Below are positions 47,001 through 57,277 of a stretch of 64,000 nucleotides of DNA, piece after piece. Every line of letters starts with the position of its first letter. Positions within the stretch are counted from its first letter, which is position 1. Source of the DNA: Medicago truncatula. Taxonomy: Eukaryota; Streptophyta; Magnoliopsida; Fabales; Fabaceae. The translations under genes were made by a program, and so were the position numbers. The notes under the pieces were generated by a model that saw only the letters and a program-made list of their open reading frames with translations, did not search any database and was not told where the DNA came from. The stretch covers positions 50,198,091 to 50,262,090 of the forward strand of contig NC_053044.1 in assembly GCF_003473485.1 (NCBI RefSeq), written 5' to 3'.

Positions 47001-48195
47001 AAAATCTTGATGCATTTACCTGATTTAGAGCAAAGATACAAATCTCCTGGTTGACCATTTATAGTGATAGCATCAGATGAGTTTGGGGCTCCTCCACTTT
47101 CAAGAGATTCTGTCAATACCTTGTTGACATCATTCTTCCACCATTCACCTATATGTATAAATTAAATAAAATCTTACTATTATTCCTCCTTTCTCTTAAA
47201 TTGTACACTAGTTTATATGTAATTTTATGCATATGATCAATGACAACATCAAAAGATTTTCATACCAAATATGATGGGTATCTCTCCATAAGGTTTAGGA
47301 AAAGGATAAGTACTATTTATTCCAGGATATATATTGATAGCTCCATGGACAGTTGCTCTAGCCCAATCACTATGAGCATGCCACCATAAAGTCCCTTCCT
47401 CTTCTGAAAAAATCACTTTCTGTCTGAATTTTCCTCCAGGTTTAATTGGACACTGAGTTATGTACTCAGGACCATCTGTCCATGGATTCCTAGGCTGCTT
47501 CACTCCATGCCTGCTCATTAATCAATTATAGGTAAGAGTTTAATACATTAGTTTTTCAAACACGATGTTGTGTTTTGCATGTATCATAAAAAATTGAAAT
47601 AACAATACCAATGTATAGTTATGTTGTATTTTCCCTTGTTATACACATTAACATAGATTGTATCACCCTTGTGGACTCTTATAGTTGGCCCTGGAAATTG
47701 TCCATTCACAGTTAATATGTTTTTTGTGCAACACAGTCTTGTGTAACGGGCTTCTTTCACCTGCCAATTGTGCAACAAAATTAATAAGTTAATATACGAT
47801 CTAATTAATTAAGATACTATTGTATATATGTGACAAAAAGTATACTAATGTATTTCAATTACATACTAGTTATTTTCATGCAACAATTCAAGGTGAAAAA
47901 AATGCCGCATAGAACTAGCTCTCCACTCAAAGGGCAAGGTTTGCGGAAATATTTTAAAAAATGAAAATTAGGGTTATTGCATGCTATGCTACATTTTTAT
48001 TTGAGGGAAGCTACTATGCTACATAATGTTTTACTAGTAATGCTATAGGGTATTAAGTAATTCTCACGAATTGATAGGACTCACAACAAAATTATAATGA
48101 CTCTTTGTTTGATAACGAGTTTGGGAACTAAGAGCAATCAAAGAGAAAATCAACAGAATTTGGAGGAACAATTCTTTGTAAAACGACATTTTCAT
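44021..48195 (-). CDS. Laccase 2 (secreted multicopper oxidase)
   Basis: Tandem paralogue of laccase 1, in the same orientation. Six exons on the minus strand: 48085-48195, 47609-47760, 47266-47510, 47020-47148, 44401-45354, 44021-44151; joined they give 573 residues with every phase matching. Signal peptide: [20 protein letters not shown]. Copper sites: HWHG at 87-90, WWHAH at 130-134, HPMHLHG at 474-480, HCHLERH from 536, and Met547 at the axial-type position. Differences from laccase 1 include five extra residues after the signal peptide, LYLC for LYPC near the end of exon 4, and two extra residues in exon 5. Intron 4 is twice as long (1665 against 844 bp) because of repeat insertions. A 277-bp tract covering the start of exon 5 is identical to laccase 1. 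It appears intact, with the conserved promoter region also present. Confidence 0.92.
46010..46800. mobile_element. Repeat insertion in laccase 2 intron 4
   Basis: Two similar blocks of about 110 bases (about 46048-46155 and 46694-46795; shared GGAGGGACT..TCTC, AGTCCCC, ACAAATTGACATC/ATAAATTGACATC, AATTGAACATG) flank a segment whose ends read GGCAGGGCCGTCCGTCCC and AGGCGGGGCCTGATTG. The laccase 1 intron lacks all of this. It reads as a TIR element nested in, or duplicated with, another repeat. Confidence 0.55.
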
Positions 48196-48737
48196 GAAAG
48201 AAAATGTGTTCAACATTGCTCTTCAATGCTATTGCGAATAATTTTCTTGGGCTTGAAAGCATTTGTGTTGAAGGGGTTTTATATTTGAAGTGAAGAGGCT
48301 TAATTAGTAGAAGTGGATTTAATTTCGTGCTTCCATCTTCAAATTTTGGTGCAGCCTCACTGTCACACTTATTAAGATAAAACAACATTTTCCTTCGAAA
48401 AAGATAAAACACCATTGTCAACTTAGGTAGACATTTACTCGCTAGGCTGATGATATAAGTATAGCAAGGAAATTTAAGAGTGGTTCATCAAGTAATTATG
48501 AGCTTAGCATGAAAATAGCGTATAGACCCTAAAAGCACTGCAAGAAATAATTAAAAGTATACGTGTGAGGCCATTTACGTAATACTAGTTGTTTAATCAA
48601 AATAAGTGATTAAGGAACCCAAATTAGATTCCATAACCGCTACTAAGTGGTTTTCATTAAGCCACATCAACAACGCAACCATGTTTTTTTTCCACAATAT
48701 CCCTTTCATATGAGAGGTAACCATATTCGATGTGGAT
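48196..48737. other. Laccase 2 promoter side
   Basis: The first 330 bases correspond to the laccase 1 upstream region (39816-40050) with insertions; the match ends around GCGTATAGACCC at 48530. No other feature is seen before the TRIM element. Confidence 0.5.
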
Positions 48738-49040
48738 ATAGTTAAATAGTCCTACATCGGATAAGAGATGGTCTGACAATGTGTTTATAAGTGGAGCAAT
48801 CATCACCCCATAGGTCAGTTTTATGGAGTTGTGTTAGATATAACCACGATTTCTAAGATGATATCAGAGTCGTTCATGATATGTTAGACCACCTGCTATT
48901 ATCTCTAGTCATGGGCGTGAGAGAGTGTGTTAAAGAGTCTCACATCGGATAAGAGATGATTTGTCTATAAGTGGGGGCAATCCTCACCCTACAAGTCGGT
49001 TTTGTGGGATTATGTTAGACCTAATCACGATTTCTAAGAG
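48738..49040 (+). mobile_element. TRIM: tiny LTR retrotransposon
   Basis: Two direct repeats of about 115-120 bases (48738-48858 and 48926-49040; shared CACATCGGATAAGAGATG-type, TTATAAGTGG, ACGATTTCTAAGA) surround a 67-base core. The core begins TGATATCAGAGTC, a slightly changed primer-binding site for initiator tRNA-Met (usual TGGTATCAGAGC), and ends in a purine tract GGGCGTGAGAGAG. No coding capacity, as expected of a TRIM. The repeats have diverged clearly, so the insertion is old. No target duplication was resolved. Confidence 0.75.
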
Positions 49041-50589
49041 ATAATATGTATATGGATAATCTATGTTGGTCAAAATTTAAACTTTGATTTGTCATGTTGT
49101 AGAGGTCTAATATACCGAACATTTGTTAGTCAACCCAAACACATTATACTTTTTTTTGTGGTGGCTAGAGTTTCAACCCCCGATCTTGCATGTAAGTTCA
49201 CGAGGATAAACACATTATACTTTATTACTACACACTCAATGTCTAAAAATTAATTATTGGCTAAATTATTTTACTTACTACCGTAAATATATAAAACATT
49301 AAAAATATAAATAAAAAAAGGTTTTAATTAATTTTATCTTAACAAATAAAACACATTAATTTTGACTGGTAATATATAAGAAGGATAAAGACATTTACCG
49401 TTTAATAACTACTACTAGGAGTATCTTTTTTGACAGGAAGGTTTAATTATTTTGGATCTACTAGTTGATATGAAATGTCTACATTTTTTTTCTCTGTTTC
49501 GTATGAACAATCTACTAAAGTTGATGGCGAAATTTACCCAAAAAAAAAAAAGGTTGATGGAAAATCGACTGAATCGTGTTATTCTCCTTTTCTCGTTTCA
49601 AACTGTTCCATTCCAATTGTTTCTTGTTCATGATCCCTTCTCTAAACGGTGACGTTTAGCATGGGGAAATTGTAAAATTTTCCCATCTTAGGCTCATCTA
49701 AACTCAACCACTGATTTAATATAAATTAATAAGGATGGCTAGGATTGCTTTGTCTTGTTGACCGGTAACTTGTAAGGTTTTTTTATTTTTGTTTTTGAAA
49801 GAGGTAACTTGTAAGGTTTAAATATTAAGTGACCTAAATTTATATGCATTTGTTTTAACGCACAATTTATATGGATTTAAAAATATAAAATTGAAATATC
49901 GCACATTTATAATTGAATTTGTGGTTATTGAAATGTGTTTTGACTTTTCCAATACTAACACGGTTAGCTTTTATTTATTATTTTGAGTTGAAAGAAAAAA
50001 TCAAGTAATTGAACTCAAGTGGTTAATAATAAAAGAATTTAAATTTGATTTCTGGGTATATCAACAATTTTATATCAGACTTTAATTACATTTGTCTAAA
50101 CTTCGGATTATTAGAGTCATCTTTCCCCAAGAACTGAAGGGCTAACACAAAAAATATTGTTTGTTGTATCTTTCATAAATATTTTTCTAGGTGTCTTTCA
50201 TAAATATTATTAAGGGTTAAATAAGTTTTTTGTCTCTAAAAATATAAGCAATATTCTAAAAAAAATAAAACAAAATATTTTCATTCTAAAAAAAAAATCG
50301 TTTTGTTTATTTGTCCTTCATAAATATAATCTTGACACGTGTTTGACATTTCTTTAGCATAATACGGACATACAAATGTTGAACATAATAAATAGACATA
50401 CGTGGATACATCTTGAACATAAAAGAGTGATAATATTGACATTAATATGAGCATAAATTGACCTAAAAACAAAAAAAAAAACTTTTTGTTAGGATAAAAA
50501 TATTTTGTTGTCTTTTAGAAATTAAAATTAAAATTCACTATATTTTTAGGGACGAAAAACCTATTGTATAACTAATTTATGTGGATTTT
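49041..50589. other. Gene-free stretch
   Basis: Minus-strand SINE piece at about 49149-49205 (TTTCAACCCCCGATCTTGC). The remainder is AT-rich with short frames only. It ends with the left target-site copy of the following SINE (50573-50589). Confidence 0.4.
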
Positions 50590-50722
50590 TTTTTTGTCAA
50601 GTAGCCTAATGGCTAGAGCTCACACAATTTAATTGTGGAGAAATGGAGTGTTCAGGGTTCGAACCCCGGCCCCTGCATATAAAATGCAATATCCCTACCA
50701 ACTGAGCTAAGCTCACGGGGAT
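50590..50722 (-). mobile_element. tRNA-derived SINE, with 17-bp TSD
   Basis: A minus-strand full copy: T-run, GTCAAGTAGCCTAATGGCTA, B-box reverse GGGTTCGAACCCCGGCCCC, ending GCTAAGCTCACGGGG. Direct 17-bp copies TAATTTATGTGGATTTT at 50573-50589 and 50723-50739 prove insertion and suggest it is fairly young. Confidence 0.88.
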
Positions 50723-50758
50723 TAATTTATGTGGATTTTATGTTTCAGCGAAAAAAAA

Positions 50759-52044
50759 TGTTGGAACAAAATGTGTTTAGCAATAATAACCCTTAAGAGT
50801 TTTGATGATAACAAAGTATTAAAAATTGTCAATTGAATATGCTAATATTTGTTCAAGTGTACAGGACTATAGACAAAAATTTGACATCTTAGAAGAACAA
50901 ATAAAGAGCAAATACATCAACAAAAAGGGAAGCTTAAAGTGTCTGAAGAAAACTGCTCCTGAAGTTAAAGTGCTCCTGAAGACAGAGTGCTCCTGAAGTG
51001 ATGACGTCATCAGAAGCAAGTTCATCAGAAGCTGTGAATCACAAGAAGCTGCAGTTCATCAGGAGATGCAACTTAAAGCTTCAAAAGTTGTTTAAAGGAT
51101 TCAAACTCGTCTAAGATTGCAGAAGACTGGAAAAGTATTACAACGGCTAATTTGAAAGGCATTAGATACTTATTCTTCAAAGAGCGTTGACATAGTACGT
51201 TTGTACGAAGTGTACAACCACTATCTCCACTACTTTGTTTTTGTCTCTGCTACAAGACAAGAAAAACAGCTATGCCTGCAACAATGTTTCTTCTCAAAGG
51301 GAATACATTTGAAATTGATCTTTCATATGACAATAACCATATCAGGCAAAGGATCATTGGTGATTGATCAAAAGCTTCAAACGGCTCTATTTTTAATGTG
51401 CTGACAATTCAACGTCTCTTTCACACCTCTATATAAATGAGTGAAAACTCAAAGTTTCAGAAGAACAATACAAAGAATTAACTAAGCCAAAACTCTGCTG
51501 AAATTGTTCTACACTTCAAAGTTCACTTAAAATTTCTTATCAAAGCTCATATCTTAAGAATTCTAGAGTCTTTAGAGTCTGTATCTGATTTGTATTGTGA
51601 ACACCACTGATTGTATATCAAGTGTTCAACCTCAAACATTTTTCTTGTAATTCTGTTTGAATTAAGAAGTCTCTTGCAGTTGTGCTTGAGCAATAGAAGT
51701 CTCTTGATTGTGTTCAGGAGCATAGAAAGTCTCTTGCAGTTGTGCTTGAGCATTTGAAGTCTCTTACTAAGTTTAGTAGTGATCAATTGTAATCAGATAT
51801 TACATAGTGAACTCTCCTTGAAAGTGCAAGGGGGACAAGACTGACTTCCGGTTTGTGGAAGGAACCTGTATAAATTGTTTGTGTCTTTCTTCTCTCTCTA
51901 TCTCTGTTTTATCCGCTGCAATTAGTCTGAACATCTCTTCAGAAGTAGAACTCTATCTGCTTCTGATTTGTATTTTCAGTTAGGAGAAAAAGAAGAAAAA
52001 ATCAACACAGTTCAACCCCCCTTCTTGTGTTTTTCTCACCTTCA
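50759..52044 (+). mobile_element. Solo LTR, SIRE/Maximus-like copia
   Basis: A 1286-bp segment starting TGTTGGAACAAAATGTG and ending TTCTCACCTTCA, bounded by A-runs that can supply a 5-bp AAAAA target duplication. Internal marks known from Maximus/SIRE LTRs: TTTTGATGATAACAAAGTA near the start, GACTTCCGGTTTGTGGAAGGAACC-type block at 51842-51870, and CAACACAGTTCAACCCCCCT near the end. Short internal repeats of AGTCTCTTGCAGTTGTGCTT lie at 51669-51775. No primer-binding site or internal region follows, so it is a solo LTR left by recombination. Open frames inside are not genes. Confidence 0.8.
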
Positions 52045-53265
52045 AAAAAAAGTAATATTTTTTTCACAGTTTATATAAATATATATTATTGACAAAGAAT
52101 TATTTAGTTTGAAAACTGACGTTATATTTTCCTTCTAAAAGAGGAATTTTGTTCATTTTTTATTTGTTGACATTTGTGTAAAAAAAAAAACACTGATGTA
52201 CATAACCGGTTAGATACCACTGAACCAGGAAATTACAGGTTCCAGCTGGTAAAGATATATAAGTCTAATATAGAGAAATTTTACAATTGGACTATGCAAA
52301 AACTCACCTCTCTAAAATTCACTTCAAAATCACAATTTACAAGTCATGACAACGGGGCCCACATCAACTTAATAACTGATGAGAAATCCTGTGATTGAGC
52401 TCCTACACCATCAAAAGCAATTCTAGTAGCCTTAAAACAGAAAACTATCGATTATAATATTTTGGTTTACCTTCTCAAAATCAATCATCATCTTAAAAAG
52501 CAATTATGGTTGAAAGTTACAATTTCTAATTTTTGAGTTAACTAGAATTAATTCTATATTAACCAAATTACTTGGACTGCAGTGGCAAGGAGCTCTATTC
52601 AAAAACGTATCCGGGGAATATTGAGTTTGATTCTCAGGAGGAACAACGTTTGGTCAGTGTGTACATATCTACGCATGAGTCAGACTAGTTGTCCACCTTT
52701 GATGGGTCTGAGACTGATGCGAAAACAAACAAAAATTAATTCTATATTAAATTTTATATTTTGGTTGCTGCAATCTATTATTTTACTTTGCCACCCTTCA
52801 TCAATTCTCCTTAGTCCTTTCCTTTTGCGGCATATCCAAGCGTTCCATTATTTTATTTTTACATAAACACGACCGCTTTCCTTCCAAAGTGTTGCTTTTA
52901 TTTAATTTGATGAACCAAATTAACCCAAAAAAATATTTACGATCATGATTTATCAAACTTTGAGTTTTTCTTCACGGTGTTTTCGTTGAGATTTATTGTA
53001 TTTTTCCTTTTATTTTTCTTTTACGTTATATTTTATTATTTTTAAAAATTAATTCTAATATTATTTAACTTAAATATATATTGTCAAAAAATATAAATTA
53101 TATGAATAAATATATAGAAAATTAATATATAAATTGTATTTATTATTTTTTAAACTAATACATAGAAAATTTATTTATTTAAGTTAAATAATATATCTAC
53201 ATTTATTATTGAACGTATACACTCAACTACGTCCGTTTATTTGAATTTAAGTATGTCCATTTTAG
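52045..53265. other. Gene-free stretch with SINE-like piece
   Basis: At about 52578-52735 a segment with TGCAGTGGCAAGGAG (A-box-like) and GAGTTTGATTCTCAGG (B-box-like) resembles an Au-type SINE. The rest is AT-rich. It ends with the left target copy of the next SINE (53252-53265). Confidence 0.45.
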
Positions 53266-53406
53266 TCCCCATGAGCTTAACTCATTTGGTGAGGGATAAT
53301 GCACAATATGTGCAGGGGCCGGGATTCGAACCCTGGACACCCCACTTATTCATCTTTAAGGTAGATTTCTCTAACCACTAGGCTACTTGACCAAAAAATA
53401 AAAAAC
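53266..53406 (+). mobile_element. tRNA-derived SINE, with 14-bp TSD
   Basis: Starts TCCCCATGAGCTTAACTCAT, B-box GGGATTCGAACCCTGGACAC, tail CTAACCACTAGGCTACTTGA and an A-rich end. Direct TATGTCCATTTTAG copies at 53252-53265 and 53407-53420. Confidence 0.86.
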
Positions 53407-53657
53407 TATGTCCATTTTAGAAATTTTACATTCAGAAGCAATTTTGATATAAAAAAAAAAAAAAAAACATCTATTCTATTTAATGTATTATGCATTATTG
53501 TATCTAAACATAAATTTTAACTCAATTCTGACAAAATAAATTCTATCATAATCAATTTTGTCATGATCAATTTTGTCCACGGGAGAACCAAAGACACAAA
53601 CCTTTCCATTTTCTTTCTCTATTTATTATGTTTAATGTTTTAAGGTGTATTAAAATA

Positions 53658-53832
53658 TGGGTCATGTTAACCAGTGTCCCTGGGCACTGGTTAAGGAAGC
53701 CAAAAGAAGAAATTGTTAATAAAAAAAGACACTTTTTAAGCTTTTAATGCATTGATTACACATCTTTTAATGCAAAAATTACTATATTTGCTTCCTTAAC
53801 TAATGCTCCGGGGTACTGGTTAACATTTCCCT
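53658..53832. mobile_element. MITE with ATGTTAACC ends, copy 2
   Basis: Left GTCATGTTAACCAGTGTCCC, right TACTGGTTAACATTTCCC; same family as 7618-7790, including the CACTGGTTAAGGAA inner block. Confidence 0.7.
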
Positions 53833-53877
53833 TAAAATATTTATACACATTTAATGTAACATTTTTGTATGGGTCAT

Positions 53878-54016
53878 ACTAACATGTGTTTTTAGGACAT
53901 ACATGTTAAGGTTCAATAATTAGTAAATATATTTTGAAAAAAAAAAGTAATTTATAATTTTTAATATATAATTTCTATCTTTGATACTTTAACATGTGTG
54001 TTTAGAGCACATGGTA
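53878..54016. mobile_element. Small MITE with TAACATGTGT ends
   Basis: Left ACTAACATGTGTTTTTAGGA and right TAACATGTGTGTTTAGAGCACATGG-type sequence; related to the element at 3631-3772. Edges approximate. Confidence 0.5.
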
Positions 54017-54028
54017 GCAATTTTTTTA

Positions 54029-54280
54029 GGGTTAATTAAGTAAATGTTTCCTATAAATATTCAGAGTTTTGTTTTTAGTCCATACAAAATAAAATCACAC
54101 TTTTTAGTCCATATAAAATTTTCCATCAACATTTTTAGTCCCTATAAAATTTTCCATCAGCATTTTTAGTCCATAAAATGCTTAAGGAAAATGTCACAGG
54201 GGCTAAAAAATGTGATTTTATTTTGTACTGATTAAAAACAAAACTGTGAATATTTATAGGAACTAAAAACTTAATTAACC
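54029..54280. mobile_element. Foldback MITE with 8-bp TSD
   Basis: The left arm GGGTTAATTAAGTAAATG...TATAAATATTCAGAG pairs with the right arm ...GTGAATATTTATAGGAACTA...TTAATTAACC over most of the 252 bp. Direct TTTTTTTA copies flank it at 54021-54028 and 54281-54288, though such a low-complexity target is weak evidence. Confidence 0.7.
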
Positions 54281-54700
54281 TTTTTTTATGTTTTTAAAAC
54301 TTTAGTAATATAACCCAAAAAAAACTAAAGTAATAGAAAAATTAGAGAAGTCTCCGGGACAAGGGTCCAGGGATATAGATCAAATTCATAGCCTAAACAT
54401 TCAATTTATTAACCTTCTCTTCAAAAAAAAAATTATTCACTTTTAGTAGAAGGATTTCTATAAGCATTAAACTATAAAAAAAATAAATAAATAAATAAAT
54501 AAAAGATTGACAGATCCTTGCCTTGACCCCTCGTGGAAAGCTTTACATGCAACAATGGAAATAAACCAAGCCGTTATTATGACTTTTTTGTTGACTAATG
54601 CCGTTATTATGACTCGATATCTGAAGATTAAATAACTCTAATTAATTATTCTTTACTAGTACTCCTATATAGTCCTATTAATCACCATCAATCAACAACA
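54281..54700. other. Gene-free stretch
   Basis: AT-rich; a TAAA tetranucleotide run at about 54483-54502. It ends with ATCAACAACA (54691-54700), left target copy of the next SINE. Confidence 0.4.
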
Positions 54701-54848
54701 ATGTTTTTTTTTTTTTTTTATATAGACAGAGAAAATGGCAAAGCCATTATAAATTCACACACACAAGTGGAGGTACCGGGTTCAAACCCCAGTCATGACA
54801 TCCGATCTAACAATTTCGGCATTTTGCCAATTGAGTTAGGTCTTCTTG
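54701..54848 (-). mobile_element. SINE on minus strand, with 10-bp TSD
   Basis: T-run at the left, B-box reverse CGGGTTCAAACCCCAGTC, A-box side TTTTGCCAATTGAGTTAGG. Direct ATCAACAACA copies at 54691-54700 and 54849-54858. A related half copy is at about 54960-55052 (GTTTAAACCTCAATTA, AATTGAGTCGAGGC). Confidence 0.78.
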
Positions 54849-54858
54849 ATCAACAACA

Positions 54859-57277
54859 GTGTTCTAATGTTAGTATCATGGATCTCATATGGGCTGGACG
54901 TACTCATTTACACGGGAAACTTCTCAAGCTATTTTTTATTTTTTAAATAGTAGAAATGATAAATAATCATTAAAGTTCACATGTATAAGTTGACAAGTCC
55001 GAGTTTAAACCTCAATTATCTAATAATTTCAACATTTTTATTAATTGAGTCGAGGCCGCTACTCAGCCCTAAGACGGATCAAAGAAGAGTGGGGAACCTC
55101 TAGCTGGTTTTTGGAATTCGCTATAATTTCTAGACATATCTCAAGCTACTTTATGCACATATCATGTTTTTTTATATCTCTTAGAAAGAATGTTTTTTTA
55201 TAAGGACATATAACAAAAATTACAAATATTAAGAAAAATTATTAAAATAATAAATTTGTCGTATATATGTATGATTAAATTACCTTTCGTATTTAAATGT
55301 AATTAACGTTATTTTTCATATTACAAGACAAATTGATAATATTAATCAGAGAAACATTTGAAAAAAATTAATAAACACATTTAAAAAATTGTTTAAAAAG
55401 TTTTGTATCTATGAACGAATAATTTTTTTTTGTAAAGATCTTTGTAATTAAAGCTAGAGGAAATATTTTTAATGAACCAATATTTATTTTACATTATTAT
55501 GAGCAATCATTTTAATGAATTATTTCAATCTATATAGACGACAAAAGGAAACTACTCCTTTTAAAAAAAGGTAAAAGAAAACAACTTAGCACCACAAAAG
55601 TAAAATGGAAGAAGAAGTAGAAAAGGAGTTTAAGTAAAAATACTCATGGATTATGCTTTTTTTAGCAAAAATGTTCACACAGGAAAAAGATTCATACTAG
55701 TATTAATACTTTTTAAATAAAAAATATTCATATTTATGTTGTTTCTATTTTTGAGAATACATTTGTATTATTGTTAATATTATTAACTAAAAAGATAAAA
55801 TGAAAATAATGTGCATGATTGAAGGAAATAGAATAGAATAGAGATTTGATTCGATTGAGAAAAAGAAGGAGGAGATGATGGATCTAATCTGAGGTAGGGT
55901 CCACTTCCGTGTTTTTCTGTGTTCTAATTTTAGCTCCTTCTTTTCTTTTCTTTTCAACCTCCTTTTACTTTTCCACAATCTCACTTTAATTTCATCCTCT
56001 AATAATTAGTATCACTCAAATTCTCTCTTTCAATTTTTCCGCTTAATCTCATCCCTAATTACTTCCTAATCAGGTACTTTGCGAAGTTTGATTTTGATTG
56101 AAACAGAATTTGTTAAAATCGCTTGTTTTTTGTTCTTCTATATACCGTTTCCTTCCACTCATGTATTTTCCGAACATCAACGGTTGAAGGTGTTTTTGTT
56201 TACAAAAAGGTTAGTGCTATAGGTTTAATCTGGATTTCAAAATAGATACATGCACCGTTTATTTTCTGTTTCTTATTGTTATTGTATAAAATTTAAATTA
56301 TCACCTTTTATTTATCAATCGATTTCTTATGTATGTTATTGTCTTTGTTACTTGAAATATGAAAAGGTGTATTAAGAGCTGTGTAGCACAATACTTATCC
56401 GACACCGGCACGATACTCACACACGTGAATTGTGATTATATTCAATTTTGTCATTTACTCAAATTATTATCAGTGTCAACGTGTCAGTGTTGTGTTTGGG
56501 TCTGTGATAGTGCTTCATAGATTATGAGAGAATAGATGTTGAATACAATCATCAGGAACTGTAAGATCTTAAATAATCTGAGAAGTGCAGTTACTTGTAG
56601 TTGGAACTTAGGCGGAAAGAGCTTTTGTAACGAGATCTCTGTATTTATCAAAGGTTTTAAATTGTCGTCACGGATGTGGTTTTGTTGTGATCATTGATAT
56701 AGCAGAAAATTACAGAGAAAAATTACTTGTGATCACAATTGTGGTTGCGATGCGTTCTCACTGAGATCCTTAAAACCCAGATTATCTATGAACTTTAGAA
56801 CGCTGCTTCATACCATTAACCGTTCACATTCAGTTTTGAGTTTATCTCTTTGTGAAATTAGAGTTATCCCTGCAAAAAAAAGTCTCGGTCTGTCCTGCAA
56901 ATGCTGAAAATTCAGACACTGAAAACTTTGGAAACATCATTATTTCAGGCCATCGGCTTACACCTCGAAATAATTTAATCTAACTGCCAAAGACAGGTAA
57001 TGTTTGTGAAAAGAAAAATACCTAACTGGTATATACAATTTAATTCTCAATTTCTCTCTTGTTCTTGGGAGAAGCCATCCCACTTAAATTTAAATCTCGC
57101 ACATTGTTATTTTAATTTAATTCTGATTATATATTCAATTGATTTTTATTATTAATTGTTCAGTATTGATATAAAACTTCTTTTGGTTTTGATTTTGATC
57201 TTACATTCAACTGATTTTCATTATTAATTTGTTCTTTAGAGTCTAGCTGCTGTTAGCACTCCCGACCCCTCCTTATA
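54859..57277. other. WEB1 upstream flank, leader and 5'-UTR intron
   Basis: No coding gene. A pyrimidine-rich leader at about 55925-56073 ends at ATCAG/GTACTT, a plausible 5'-UTR splice donor; TTTAG/AGTCTAGC at about 57239 is a plausible acceptor, leaving a short leader before the ATG at 57278. Two MITE-like segments lie inside: about 56378-56520 (GCTGTGTAGCACAATACT and, reversed, ATGAAGCACTATCACAGACC) and about 56661-56778 (GGTTTTAAATTG ... CCTTAAAACC). Confidence 0.5.

Noticed and set aside
48128..48421. 97-codon minus-strand frame over laccase 2 exon 1
   Set aside because: Another frame (ATG at 48195) gives a proper signal peptide, a good donor site and phase continuity with exon 2, and is matched in laccase 1.
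52582..52866. 94-codon open frame, plus strand
   Set aside because: Begins inside a SINE-like segment and runs into AT-rich DNA; no conserved domain.
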